Notes under the pieces: generated by a model
The model's database searches: none
What the model was told of the DNA's origin: nothing
What the model saw: only the letters and a program-made list of their open reading frames with translations
In this document: in pieces, positions 37,575-49,955 of the stretch
How positions within the stretch are numbered: the stretch's first letter is position 1
Layout of the letters: the number at the start of each line of letters is the position of its first letter
Assembly (NCBI GenBank): GCA_013399875.1
Contig: VXAZ01002369.1
Coordinates: forward strand, 1,075,459 to 1,139,458
Direction: 5' to 3'
Length of the DNA stretch: 64,000 nucleotides
Source: Gymnorhina tibicen
Lineage: Eukaryota; Chordata; Aves; Passeriformes; Artamidae
Made by a program: the position numbers and the translations under genes

Positions 37575-40500
37575 ATTTGCTAAAGGAACCCAGAAGAAAG
37601 TATCCTTATATGTCGGAGAGCTATGGTCAACAGCAGCTAAATTTTACAGCCACTGGAAATCCAAGATGCACAGGTCCAGAATAAAATTAAGAACTTCACT
37701 CCAATGTCATTTCCAAGCCAATATGGTCCAGCCAATGCCGCTCATTTACCTGAATGTTAGGAAGAAAAGTTAGATGGGTGGGTGAGCACCTGATAGGGAG
37801 TCTAGATATATGACAGTTTTCCCCATCAAGAGGGATCCAAGAAGTTACAACAAAGCAGTTAATTTTTTTCTTGTTCAGAAGACAGTGGTGAATATTCAGG
37901 GATATTCTTGCTGAATGCCAGCCCGCATACTCCCTCTGGAAATCAGTAGCTGTAAGAAAATAAAAGTATTCATAAAAATAGCTAAGGAGAGAACAGGAAG
38001 GCATGGGCAGTCAATCTCAACAACAGACAGAAACAGAAATAAATGTCATGGAGGAATGGAAAATACTTTTCCTCCCTGAACAATGGTGCTAGCAAGAGAA
38101 AAGTTATGTGCACAAATAATATATATAAGATAGCAGTAAAACCAAAGATATTTGGGAGAATGAAACATTTCCTTTAAACCTTATGCTCATTTTTCTTATG
38201 TATTTTTAATATGAGAACAATAAAAATTACATTGCCCAGACAATGCAAGTAACATTTTCCTAGAATACAGTAGTGTAGAATTTGTGTTCGTATCTGTGTA
38301 ACTGATTACAAAACTTTATTTCCTCTGTCTTAAAAAAAAGGCTGTTTTAAGTTAAGGAACTTGCTGTATAATAAAGACATTTACTTTATGGTTAGACAGA
38401 AAATACCATTTTGTACAGGGACATCTTATACTACATATACCATTTTGGCTCTCTGAATAAAGTCTTGCACTGGACTTCATGCAAAAGAATAAACTCAGAA
38501 CATTTTCTGGTCACCCCAATAAGGATGTATTTAAAATGTAGGTACAAATTCATGCATTTTGATGTATGTCTGTGGAGCCAAAGTGAGGTAGGCTTACAGC
38601 TATATTCAGCAAAGTTCACTTTAAATGCCCGGTTTTATCAGTGACCCTTCCTTTAGAATTTCTGTGATAAACACTTGGGGATATCACATTAAGTTTCTTA
38701 GTATAAAATTGAGCACTGAACAGACTTTTAGAAAGATTATGGTGCTAAAGGGATATTTAATGGTGAAATCACTTACTGTAGTACTCATTTCTGAGAGCAA
38801 AGGTCCGAAGTGAAATGAATTTGGTGATCTCTGATTAGTCCTCATTGGGCAGAGGTCCATGTCTGAAGTCAGCTATGTGTATAATTAGGTATAATTTTTA
38901 CATCTGTTCAATAGAGGTTAATTGAACTATCATAATAATTGAATTCCAGTACTTCTGATTTTTTCTATTCCAAGTGTTCCTGTGAGATCAAAGCCAAGTA
39001 TTCATCATCCAATACATTTGTAGGAAATTTCTGTTGCATTCGGTGTGTGGTTTGTGGGTTAATGCAGGGCATCGGCATTTTTCAAACATCTAAGCAGAAA
39101 TACAGATTCAAGCTTCCAAAATAAGCGAGAGAAAGAACAAAATACATGCTACATGTACATTGATTCTATACTGAAAATTCCTCATAACTTACAGAAACTG
39201 TCAGAAGCAGATAGGTTAGCAACTGACAAAGCTGGAAAGATCTAATAATCCTACCCGTGTATTTTGCAAGAATTTCACTCTTCCTGTGGTGGTATTTCAG
39301 ATCCAGTTTGTATTACACATATTCAGTAAGTAAACACTGTGCATTAATATTGAGCCTGAAATAATACGGTTTTATTTTCTTCCTACAGTCACAGGTGTGC
39401 AAACACATGACAAAAGCATATGCATGAATGCTGTGTGTATTTAATTTTCTGTGTATGCAAGCAGTTACATACATTTTACAAGGTTACTGTTCACTCATTC
39501 AGAAAACTAACAGGGTTTTCTTTCACTGCTTTCTTACGAGAAAAAAAAGTAAAAATAGACAGGCACCATGATGAACTGCATCCAATTATACATTCACCTG
39601 GGATCCAACATTATTGGATTATTTTTGGCTCACTACACTTGTCAGACCTACTCTTTAATTTTTTAAGGAAACATTTTCTTTTCGTTTACTGACTTCAGCA
39701 TTTATGAAGAATACAGACTTTGGATATTGAAGTTCTCTGTCCATTCAAATAGGCAAGGTACTGAGTAAGTTTTCTTTTGCAGAACAGGAAGGAAAAGCAT
39801 TCTCCATACCCACAAAACTATAGGCTTCTCACAGGGGACTGTACACAGAGGTGTCAGAGATGGTCAAGGAGTGCAATTTCACCTGAACTACTTAAGAAAT
39901 TTGGACAGCTTATGAAAAATCATAAAAATTAAAAATATTCCATCTGAAAATAAATTTTAAAAAATTAGAAATACTGCTATATTGTCTCAAGGGCTTTATG
40001 AACATTAAGCTTGAATGACCCTGATCTGTCAGCTCACTGGACTACTTCTCTCATGGTACACAGGTTTGATATTAGCAGTGTCTCGCTTTGATGTAGTGTG
40101 GGAGTTGTGGGAGTTACTGTCTCTCTGGGGAGTCCAGCTATAGTGGAAAATAGAGGCAAGGCACAAATATATCACAATTACTAAACTACAAATTCAATCT
40201 TTTATTTCATTAATCCCCTCAAACTATTGAACTTTTTGCTGATAAATTATTTCTTTTTGAACTAAAAGTATAAGTTTCTGAAGAAGGTTTGGTTTTCAAT
40301 CCATTTTACTTTTAACTAACAAACAACTTTCTGAAGACAGTTTCATTAATGACCTATAAGACAAAAGACTGGTGTTACTCCCTGAATTAATCCCAGTCTG
40401 TAACTAGTCATCTCATAAACTTTTAGACTCAGTCAGGCTGATGGACTGATTGCAGTGGTGTTTCTGTTTAGACAACTGGAGTCAAGAACAGTGCAGTGTT

Positions 40501-41366
40501 TCAACAGTGCAGAGAATGCAGGACTGATCCCTAAGAACACACTTAACCTTTTTTGCAACTAAATCCCATAAACCAACTTTAGTGGTGCAATGAAGTTCAT
40601 TGTCTGCTAAGTCATTGTGAATCATAAAGTCCCCATTTGTGTGGTATAAATCAACATAACTATTCAACAATTAAATCTACAATGAATATATTTTTTAAAT
40701 TGCCAAGCATTATGTTTCATTTTACAAGCTTGCACGTGCATTCTTTACAGCCTACTGTCGTGTAATGCTTTATAAATGATACTTGATAAACAACAGCTGT
40801 ATAATCTCAGAAATACTCATCAAGAGGCACATATATCCATGGTAAATCACTTTTGACTTGTACAGTTCTGGTGGCTGGCATATATTCTCGTAACTGCTTG
40901 CATGTGGAACATAATAGGACGTGGCACTATGCTTCTGTGAGACAAAAATATATTCAGAAAACATACTTGGGTATCAATTGCAAGCAAGAATGAAAATCAT
41001 TTGTCAAGTGCACAGTTGCAAAGTGTAAATCTCATAGTAGATGCTATATTTATGCAACACCACTATGCATATTTTGCATAATAATGCAAAATAATGTTTA
41101 TTTTTAAATTGGACTTCATTGCACTAATTTTTACAGTTTATTGGCACTGAAAACCAAAGTTTAGGGAAGATGTGGCATCAGGGACTGGCTTTGCTCTCCC
41201 ATAAATTAAACCAAGCTGCAGGTCCTGTATTTATCTCAGCTGTTAGAGTTCTACTAATTCCCTAGATTATGTCATAGTTTATTTCCTATCTGTTATACAC
41301 ATTTCAGCTTTCAGAAAGTCCTTGTGAAGCAGAATATAAAATAAAAGGATTCAGGTATTCTTTCAG
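37575..41366. other. No gene seen; intron-like
   Basis: AT-rich DNA with no recognisable repeat. Frames of 60-102 codons at 37696-38004, 38411-38813 and 39420-39692 overlap or lack start and splice support. Confidence 0.45.
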
Positions 41367-41573
41367 ATGCTTCTCTGTGACTTCTGCAAGGCCAGATACC
41401 ACAGTTCATGTGTCACAGCAAATTTTGGGGAGGAAGAGATAAGGAGAGAACATCATTCACATGCTGATGGCAACTCAGTACTGATGCTGTTACATAGCAG
41501 GGAGACTAAAGAATTGAAGTGCACTGTGATTGCTACCTTTGGGCTCTGTGCTGAATTGAATTGCTCGTTATAG
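41367..41573 (+). other. Open segment with half a PHD-finger-like pattern
   Basis: An acceptor-like GTATTCTTTCAG ends exactly before an ATG. The frame begins MLLCDFCKARYHSSCV, spacing C-x2-C-x4-H-x2-C, as in the middle of PHD fingers (LLCDxCxxxYHxxC). It runs 68 codons to a stop. No second Cys pair with the spacing needed to finish the finger is evident, and no good donor follows. It is on the strand predicted to be transcribed. Either a partial exon whose other half lies elsewhere, a remnant, or coincidence. Confidence 0.2.
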
Positions 41574-43419
41574 CAGTCTCACCTCTGGCTTTATTGAGAA
41601 TGTGCAGTTTATATTTAACATTTACCCTATAAGGTTACAAGTATTGTTCAAGAAGCACCATTTATCTTTTATTTAGTATCTTCTGAGGAAGCCAAAGTCT
41701 GAGGTACAAACTGTATCTACTCCACTCACATAGCAATTTCCATGACACAAGTTATCCTTGTTTTTAAAAATCATGGATGGGATTCTCCTCACCTAATCAA
41801 GCAAAACACACCCAATATACACCCCTCAGCTAGAGTTCCTCCAATACCCAATGGAGAAAAACAGACCAATTAATCCCATCCTAAATACCACCTGAGAAAA
41901 GAGGATGAACCTCCCTGTGGAGGGTGTGCAGACTCTAGAGGCAGCCTAAAAGGCTTCCTTAGAGTAGAAATACCTTTTTTTTATAGGGTAGTGTGAAGTG
42001 AGATGAGTGCAGCCAGCTGTGCCCCTTTTAGTCCCTGTGCAGCAGCCATCCCCCCAGCACAGCTGCCCTTAACTACAGAGCACATGGGGGTTGTGTGCAT
42101 GTGGCACAATTTACCCCAGCTGTGCAAGTGAGATTTCATTCAGAGAAGGAGCTTAGTTTACCTGGTCTGTTGCGTCTGCCTAAAATTAAGAACTTGATCC
42201 ATGAGTGGGTAAATAGCTTTCATATGAGTTACATGAAGCAGTAGAAAACCTTTTTTTCCAGCATAACCCTACAGGATCTGGAGCTGTTTGAGGAAGACGT
42301 TGCTTGAACAGGCTTTCTACTAGTTGTTTGTATCCATGATACAGACTTAGAGGAATTTGCTGTCTCTGCAGTTCTGCATTTGTGTCCATGTTATGCCAAA
42401 ACATCTCAGGCTTTTGACAAAAGTTAACGGATTCTCTTTATATCCTCTTATCTCCACTATGGATAGAGGAAAAGCTGGAGAGTATCTTTTATTCTCTTAT
42501 AGAGGCACAACTTAGGCAGGAGCTCTCAAGAAAGGAGGTGCTGCAGAGGAAGTCTCCTGGCAGTCTGATTAAAGGATGAGCTTTGGGCTGAGGGGAAAAC
42601 TGCATGCTTCTGAGACAAATGGTGGAAAACTAAGGAGTTCCTCTCATTTCTCAACTCTGAATTTGGAAATACGACTCACATAAGACAACAGATTTTTCAG
42701 CTTCATTTCTTGCTCCTTAGAAGTTCTTGTTAGGAATTGTAGAAGGTACGCTTTATTTGCCCTTTTTTTTTCAGGCTTGAGGAATTCCAATAAATTAATT
42801 GGCACTCTGTCTGTTGTGTTGGCATCTCTGGTTTTATCTGTGCATTGTGTCTATGTCTGCCTGTGAACAGATACAGGTCCTGCCATGTATTTACCCTTCT
42901 GACCTGTTTTAGGCCTTTTTAAACCTTTTTAAACAATGTGCTCATCAAGAGTTTCTCTTCTTTTAAACATTTCTGTAGAAACAAAGACTGGATCTACTAA
43001 ACCAAATCCAAGAGCTGAAGAGATCTTACTGGTCTACACTTTTCCATAAATGAGAGCAAGTAGTAAAAGTAAAAAAAGTTTAAAAGTTTCTTCAGTTAGG
43101 CTCAGGCTAAATTTACATTTTTAAAGCAGCAGAGCAAGTGCTCATGACTTAATGTTGAATTTCAGCTCACTATTAATGTCAGCCTGCTAACAGCATAGGA
43201 CAAAAAAGCTTTACAGTGTACACTACTACTGATTAATTCTTAACTATAGAAGACCTTGCCTTCCTGGTGACATGAAGGTTTCTAAAAGAAGGCAGCGACA
43301 GGTACTTAGGAAACAAAGCATGTAGAGGCATCTTTTCCCCTTCTATTCTAGTCCAGCTTTTGTTCGTTATTTGGATTTCCTGAAACTGAGGCAACATCTG
43401 TAGAATTGTGTTTAAATTC
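41574..43419. other. No gene seen; intron-like
   Basis: Includes a 10-base unit doubled at 42914-42933 (CCTTTTTAAA). The segment 41780-42130 is slightly GC-richer but shows no recognised element. A 25-base segment at 42720-42744 has good splice-like flanks (CTTGCTCCTTAG and AAG before GTACGC) and may be chance. Confidence 0.4.
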
Positions 43420-45410
43420 ATTAATGAACCTCTTCCCCAGGGACTCATCTAATCCTTTTCTTAATTCATTTTAATTTTGGCCTCCACCCTGAAGCAACGA
43501 GTTCTACAATTATATGATGTATAAAAGCATTTTCTTTTGTTTGCTTTAAAACTGCCGCAATCTGAATGTGCTCCATTTCTTAACATGGTGCAAAACAGTG
43601 AATAACAATTCACTACCTACACTCTTGAAATAATTTTTTGCTTTATTAATCTCTGTCATGTTTTTAACCTAAGATGTGCTGTAGATTTTTTGCCAAGATT
43701 ATTGCCATCTTTACCTCTGTTTAGTTCTACTGAAACGTTTTTGAAACAGGGTAACTGGAGTTGTATGCAGCATTAAATGTGTTACACACATGAGTTTTAT
43801 TAAGTTGTTTTCTGTTTTTCTCTCAGTTCCTTTCCTAAGAAAACCTAACACTGTAGTTGACACCAATTATGCCATCAACTTGCAGATTATCTTATAGAAG
43901 GAACCCCAGTAACCCTGGATTCTCTGTCCAGGATAGAAATTGTTCATTCAGAGCCCATTCTTTTAGTAATCAGGACTGATTTACTCCAAATGCATTACAC
44001 TGCACTTACTGACAATGAACTTAATTTGCCATTTTATTTCACTGTCCTTTCCAGTGAGCTCTGGAAGTCCCTGCTGTCTTACATCTCAGAAAGTCTCTTT
44101 GCCAGGTAGCACAGGAGAATGATGATCCATACAGATCCAGCTACGGGTATTTAGGGAACTTGTTGGTTGAGAAAGTTGACCACTTGCAGCTATTCTTTGT
44201 CATCTGCCTTTAAGTCAATGGCAACAGCTTCCTGTTAGTCCCATGGTAATTTATTTTGTAGAAACCTTTAATAAGGGAATATATCAAGAGCCTTTTAAAA
44301 ATCCAAGTACTCTTTAACATTAGGATCACTGTAATCCACATGCTTGTTGAGAGTTTTGAAAAATTAAAATACATTTGTAAGAAATATCTTCCCTCATTAG
44401 AATGGTGTATTATGCAATATACTGTGTTTGTCCAGATGTCTATTAATCTCATCCTATATTGCAGTTTTACCATTTTGCCTGTACAGAAAGCAGTCTATAG
44501 ATCCAAGATCTCTCTGGAGTCCTTCATAAAGATTGGTGTCACATTTCCCACCTTCTGTTCCTCTGGCAATAGGTTAGACACCACTGTTAGTAGTTTAGCG
44601 ATTTTATATTTGGGCTCTGTTATAAATCTTCAGTGAATACCATCTGTTCCTGGAGATTTCTTACTGCTCAGTGTGTCAATTTGCTCTAAAGCCTTTTCTA
44701 TTGACACTTGAATTTGAGCCAGTTCCTCAGCCTTATCTCCCATAAGGAATGACTGATATCAGGACCTCATTCTCTTCTGTAATGAACACTGATGCAATAA
44801 ATTAATATAGCTTTCCAGCAATAGCCTCATCTTCCTTGAACATTCCTTTCATACCTTGATTGCCTATTGGTCCCATCTGACTCTCTGTCAGGCTTTCTGG
44901 TAATGGTATGTTTGAAAAAAGTTTTATTAATAGGTTACCTGTCCTTACTGTTACTCCTTCAAATCCCTTCTGGCCTGTCATATGGCATCTCTGTATTCAG
45001 CTTTCTGCCTTTTGTACTCCTTTCTGTTCTCCCAATCTTCACTTCTGATAGCTTTCTCTGCTTTAGTATTTAATGTAGGCTGGGTGATTTTTTGTTTTTA
45101 ATTTAATATTTTTAATGACAGCATATATGTTCTCTGTATCTCTAATATAGAACCTCCCTAAATTGTGTTCCTGGAAGTGTTTTACTCCGCTGATGGCTGC
45201 TTTTCATTTTTATTTCACTATTTCACCATTTCATATTGTTTCTATTTTTAAAGATTTTGTTATTGTGGCACATTTGGGACCTTTCCCCTTCCTATAATGA
45301 GCATAATGACTGTGGTCACTGTTAGGGGACTCTGTATGGGTAAGTACCTGTTGCCTGGTAGCTGCTCCATAAACCAGTCATCTCTGATACTTAAAAATGT
45401 TCTCTCAGAA
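43420..45410 (-). mobile_element. Ancient CR1/L3-like LINE, about 2 kb, decayed
   Basis: Read on the minus strand this is a degenerate LINE reverse-transcriptase region, 3' end at left. Landmarks on the + strand, in order, match the CR1/L3-type LINEs abundant in turtles: CATTTTCTTTTGTTTGCTTT (43529), TTTTTGAAACAGGGTAACTGG (about 43738), CATTACACTGCACTTACTGAC (about 43992), AAAGCCTTTTCTATTGACAC (about 44687). The minus strand of 44633-44663 reads KSPGTDGIH, the conserved KSPGPDGIH start of the RT domain. Numerous stops and indels show it is long dead. It is antisense to the inferred rightward transcript. Confidence 0.82.
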
Positions 45411-46004
45411 ATAAACATGACTAGAAATAACATTTTTTAGATAAATTAATATATTTTCAGAAAGTCTACTTTCATTCGCAATAGAAAAACAGTTACCGGG
45501 GGATAAAAAGAAGCTACCTAGATTTAGACCTTTTCTACCTGAAATTGCAATAAATTTATATGATATGGATTCTTAGCTTGATTTTACTCTGAAATTTTTT
45601 TTCCTTAACCCAATGTAAGTTTGATAATTTCAGTGGATCTACTTTTCTGATTTATACTGAAGTAGAAGTAAGATCAGGTCTTAAATTTGCAGACACACTT
45701 AAAAGAGATATTATAATTTGTAAGAGTTGCAGACATATGCACTGTGTGGTCATTTTCAATCAGGCTTTTATTCCATCTGCTTTCTTTCTTCATAATTGTT
45801 TTATATTTATGGCTTACATGATTTATTTTCCAATGAAATGACCAGTGAGACTCAGGAACTCTACAAATCTTCTGACTAGCTAACTTTCACCTTCCCTGCT
45901 AATCTGTGTACTTATGAAGGAATTTAGCTATAAATCAGCAGTAACACAGCTATTTTAGCAAAACCAAATGTCATCCATTCATTTGACTTCCGGTCCCAAC
46001 ACAG
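45411..46004. other. No gene seen
   Basis: AT-rich sequence after the LINE fossil. Its 5' limit could extend slightly further, but no landmark is recognisable. Confidence 0.4.
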
Positions 46005-46036
46005 TCAAAATGCCACGGAGTGATCACGAGATGAGT
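46005..46036 (+). other. Candidate start-codon exon, plus strand
   Basis: After an acceptor (TTCCGGTCCCAACACAG), 32 bases contain ATG in fair context (TCAAAATGC) reading MPRSDHEMS, ending at a donor AGT before GTAAGT in phase 0. Two CpGs lie inside or next to it in an otherwise CpG-poor stretch. It would fit a small exon with an internal translation start. No family is recognised, and chance is possible. Confidence 0.25.
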
Positions 46037-49000
46037 GTAAGTGCTACACAAGAGTGCATTTAGTTTTTCCATTTGTCGTATCATGTCAACTCATACTCTT
46101 CAACTTCTTGCCACTTAAGATGTAAGCAGGAATAGCTGTCAATATAATCTTCAGGACATCTACAAACAAATTTAATCAGCTGAACACAAGGGTGACTAAC
46201 AAATTCCAAAGAGAATCAGAAGTCTTCTCTGGAAGCAGAAGAGATCTCAACACTTTGCTTTGGAGTTAATCTGTGTCACTGCCCTGCAGTCTTGTACTAA
46301 GTGCTTTCTTTTGGTATTTTGCACCAGTGGGCATGAACCTCCACCTGCATGTTTTACCAGGAATCCCATTCAGTCATTACAGGTATCACAGTACCACGAA
46401 TTTCTGCATAAGAAAAGTTTTGAACCTTGTGGAGCTACCAGAAAAATTTAAAATTAAACAGTTTTAAGGAGTGGTTATAATAATAAATAATAATAAAAAT
46501 AATTTTTTAAAAATTCTGTGGAGTGAAAAGTTGGGAATGGTAGTAACAAATGGAACTTTTCTCCAAATTAAATGCATATGTAATTCTGGTACTGTTCCTG
46601 TCATTTAGTTCTCTTGTGTGATGTGAAAGTGATTTTCTTATGGAGCTAAGAATATCTAGTTAGCTGATATCTAAAAACCTAAGAAGAGGTTGCTGTGGAA
46701 CCTCCTTCCTGTGCTAGAATTGATACTGTTCGGAGTCACAGAGGCAACTCCTATGTTTCTGTGCCAAGTCAGCTTCTCTCTTTACACCAGTCTGAAGTGT
46801 TCAGGAGTTGGAAGGGAAGGAGATGCTTTACTTACTGAATATTTTGTTGCAATAGAGAGAAATTGTTTCTGATCTGTGACAGGTACTGGCACAAAGTTCT
46901 GGCAAGCCAAAGCTGATAAAAGCCAGCTCTGATTATGCCTGTTTCTTGCCATCAAATGTTGCGTGCTTCTGTCATTCCAAATAAATCCGTCCAACACATG
47001 AATCATAATCTATCAGAGGTTGCTTTTATCTTTCAGATTCCAGTGATATCTATTCTGTACTTCTGATTCCTGCTCTTACACCTAGTATAAATCTTATGTG
47101 CAGTTACGACTTAACTATTCAACTCCTTGCTTGGTTTTCACATGTGTAATTCAATTTAAATGACTAACAAATAAAAATGTTCCTGAAATTTCATTTTCAC
47201 TTCTGTGAAGAAGAGTTAATTACTTTGTTGTCTCTACTAAAGGTTTTGTCCAATATCAGAAAAAGCTATAACTATTTTTACTTCTTTCTTGAATGAGGGT
47301 GTATTTCTTGGACTGTATTGTGTCCCTTTTTTTTTTTTTCTCATTTATATAATGAAGAGGGGGTTTGGGTTCAATTTAGATCATCACATGACATTACATT
47401 AGTGTAATTTAGCCCTGGAAGCTAGTAAAATAAGACAAAAGAAAGACAAAAATATCATCTTGGTTCTTTTTAATCTTCCATAGACCCTATTATTGCTGGT
47501 GGGTTTTTTTTCAAGAGAGGGGATTTGAAGACTTTGGCTCCATTTAGTCCTTATTTATTTGTTTATGCTCCTTATCAAGAAGAGCTGTTTCCTAACTAAG
47601 CGTGACATTTTTGCTTTATAAGTGCTATTGACAAGAAATTGTTGAATTCTGTACCTTCATTACAGCCCTCCTTTCCCTGGCCCACTACGTGTGACACAGT
47701 TTCTCTTTAGTGATGCAGTCTCCTCTAGTTCTAAAATCTTAGGTTTGTGCACAGCAGTTTTAATAATATGTACAAGTATTATGACTACTGTATTTTATCA
47801 GAGGTAGGATATTATGTGAGGAAGGGGCTGCTTGTAAAAGAAATTATAGTGCATAGTGCTTTGGCTCTATATCCTGCAGGTAAACTGACTGATATTTTAA
47901 TTTCCTTGGACTCTTTTGAAAGCTCTCTAAGTGAAGGTTCTGAAGAAAATACATAACTTTGGTTATCATATTTTATGGTTATTACTGTGTACACATTAAA
48001 TGTGAATTAATGCAATAAAACAGTACATTTCACATAAAAAATACTATGAATTTCACTGCTCTTGCTGACATGGCACATGTATCAATGTAATTATGGGTTA
48101 CAAATCCTTGGTAAGAGAGGCAGTGTTACAGTTTTTGAAATTCCCCCATTATGTGAACTCACAAAGAATGCTGCAGCTTGTATTTAATTTATCTTGTCTG
48201 GTAGGCCTTTCAAAAAAGCAATATTGATGCCAGATTTATCTTTAGTTTGATGACAGTCAGAGTAAATAAGCATGTGGAATGTACTGGTGCCAATGAAAAT
48301 GTTGGGGCTTGCTCCTCCCTGGATTAGTTTGATGGTGTGAAACCGTCACAGACAAGTGAGCAGAAGAGCTCTGAGGCTTTTTGCCTCTCCAAGGCACTTA
48401 CAGACCTGACACATCAGGGAGCTCTCTGTTTAGGACTCACTACATTTGCTTCAGCTCCACGTATTTATCTGGGGATGTCTGGACTACGTTTGATTTTTAA
48501 TAAATCGCTGATCAAAAATGTGTCTTTTTAAGCATTTATGCAGAACGACAGTGAATCTGCAAACTCTCCTATTCTGAAGATAGCAAAATTTGGTGCGCCC
48601 ATAACTGCGTATCTAAGAACTCAGACGAACGACTGAGTTATGATGACTTAAACCACTGCCAAGTACCCTGACCAGATGCATCTCCTGAGCCTGCTGAAAA
48701 TCTCTAGCAGAGGTTGAAGCCAGCAGATTTTACTTCATGATTCCCATAAATGAAAATTTTGTGGATAGTCAGTTACCATGGCTCAACTGAGATATAATAT
48801 CCCAAACAGCTGGGATAATTTAGCTGTACCTCTAAGCCCGTGAACAGGATATTTATTTTATTACCATATTATTTGTTCTACTGTGTCATTCATTCATTGC
48901 CATTTGAGAATCAATATAGTCTTCCTACCTTTACTCTTCACAGATCTGTCTAAATACCACTCTTACACTCTTTTTCGTCATCCACAATCGTACTTTATTT

Positions 49001-49458
49001 GTCTTGCTGATACATTTAAGTGTGGAATTTCCTTCTAGTTCTGATCCTCTGGTCTTTCAAATCCCTCCTTCAGTATCAAGTCTTCCAAAAATTTACCTAT
49101 GTTAATCCATTAAGAAATGTTTTCATGATCCTAGTGTTTAGAAAAATTCGTGTACCCTAGTACCTGAGGAGTGCTTCAAATGAGGAGGTGGTCAGTTAAT
49201 TTCATGGATGTACCAGTAGTTTCCAATAAATGAAGAGCAGCTCCTTACACATCAGTGCTAGAGGTGACTTACAGCACAGCAACAGGAAAAATCCTGAGCA
49301 AGCAGATGGGCAGCTGATTGGAAGGCACTATGGAAAAGGAGCAAGATTGGAAGGGGAGGGAACAAGAATGAGTACATCTCAGCTAAAAGAAGCAGACTGG
49401 ACTGAAACTATTAAAACTGTGGGAAGCTGCATTTAAATCTTAGGTATCTCATTCCTTT
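46037..49458. other. No gene seen; intron-like
   Basis: AT-rich with strong T over A. Contains an AT-rich TAA-repeat-like run at 46477-46515 and a T-run near 47330-47340. No exon or repeat end was recognised. Confidence 0.45.
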
Positions 49459-49955
49459 GAATCACAGAACCATTTAGGTTGGAAGAATTCTTTAAAATTA
49501 TCAACTCCAACTATTAACCTAACACTGCCAAGCCCACCACTAAACCATGTCCCTATGTGCCACTTCTGCATGTCTTTTAAACACCTCCAGGCAGGAAACA
49601 ACTTCCCTGGGCAGCCTTTTCCAATGCTTGACAACCCTTTCAGTTAAGAAATTTTTCCTTATATCCAAACTAAATCTCCCTTGGTGCAACTTGAGGCCAT
49701 TCGCTCTTGTCCTATCGCTTGTTACTTGAGAGAAGAGACCAACCCCCACCTTGCTACAACCTTCTATCAGGCAGTTATAGAGAGTGAAAAACCCCAGCTC
49801 CTACAGCCACTCCTCATCAGACTTGTGCTCCAGACCCTTCACCAGCTTCACTGCCCTCCTCTGGACACCCTCCAGCACCTCAGTGTCTTTATTGTAGTGA
49901 AGGGCCCAGACCTTAACAGGATTCAGGCTGAGTACAGGGGGATGGTCATGCCCTA
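49459..49955 (-). mobile_element. CR1 LINE 3' fragment, about 0.5 kb
   Basis: Minus-oriented CR1. On the + strand: AATCACAGAACCATTTAGG, then CAACTTCCCTGGGCAGCC, then TCTCCCTTGGTGCAACTTG, then CTGCCCTCCTCTGGACACCC, then GGCTGAGTACAGGGGGATGG. Good overall similarity indicates moderate age. Overlapping frames on both strands are CR1-derived. Antisense to the inferred rightward transcript. Confidence 0.93.

Noticed and set aside
44867..45073. 68-codon plus-strand frame rich in Leu and Phe, like a membrane segment
   Set aside because: It is the antisense strand of the old LINE reverse-transcriptase region.
45343..45355. Consensus donor TGG before GTAAGT on the plus strand
   Set aside because: It sits inside the antisense LINE fossil and has no matching acceptor or open frame.
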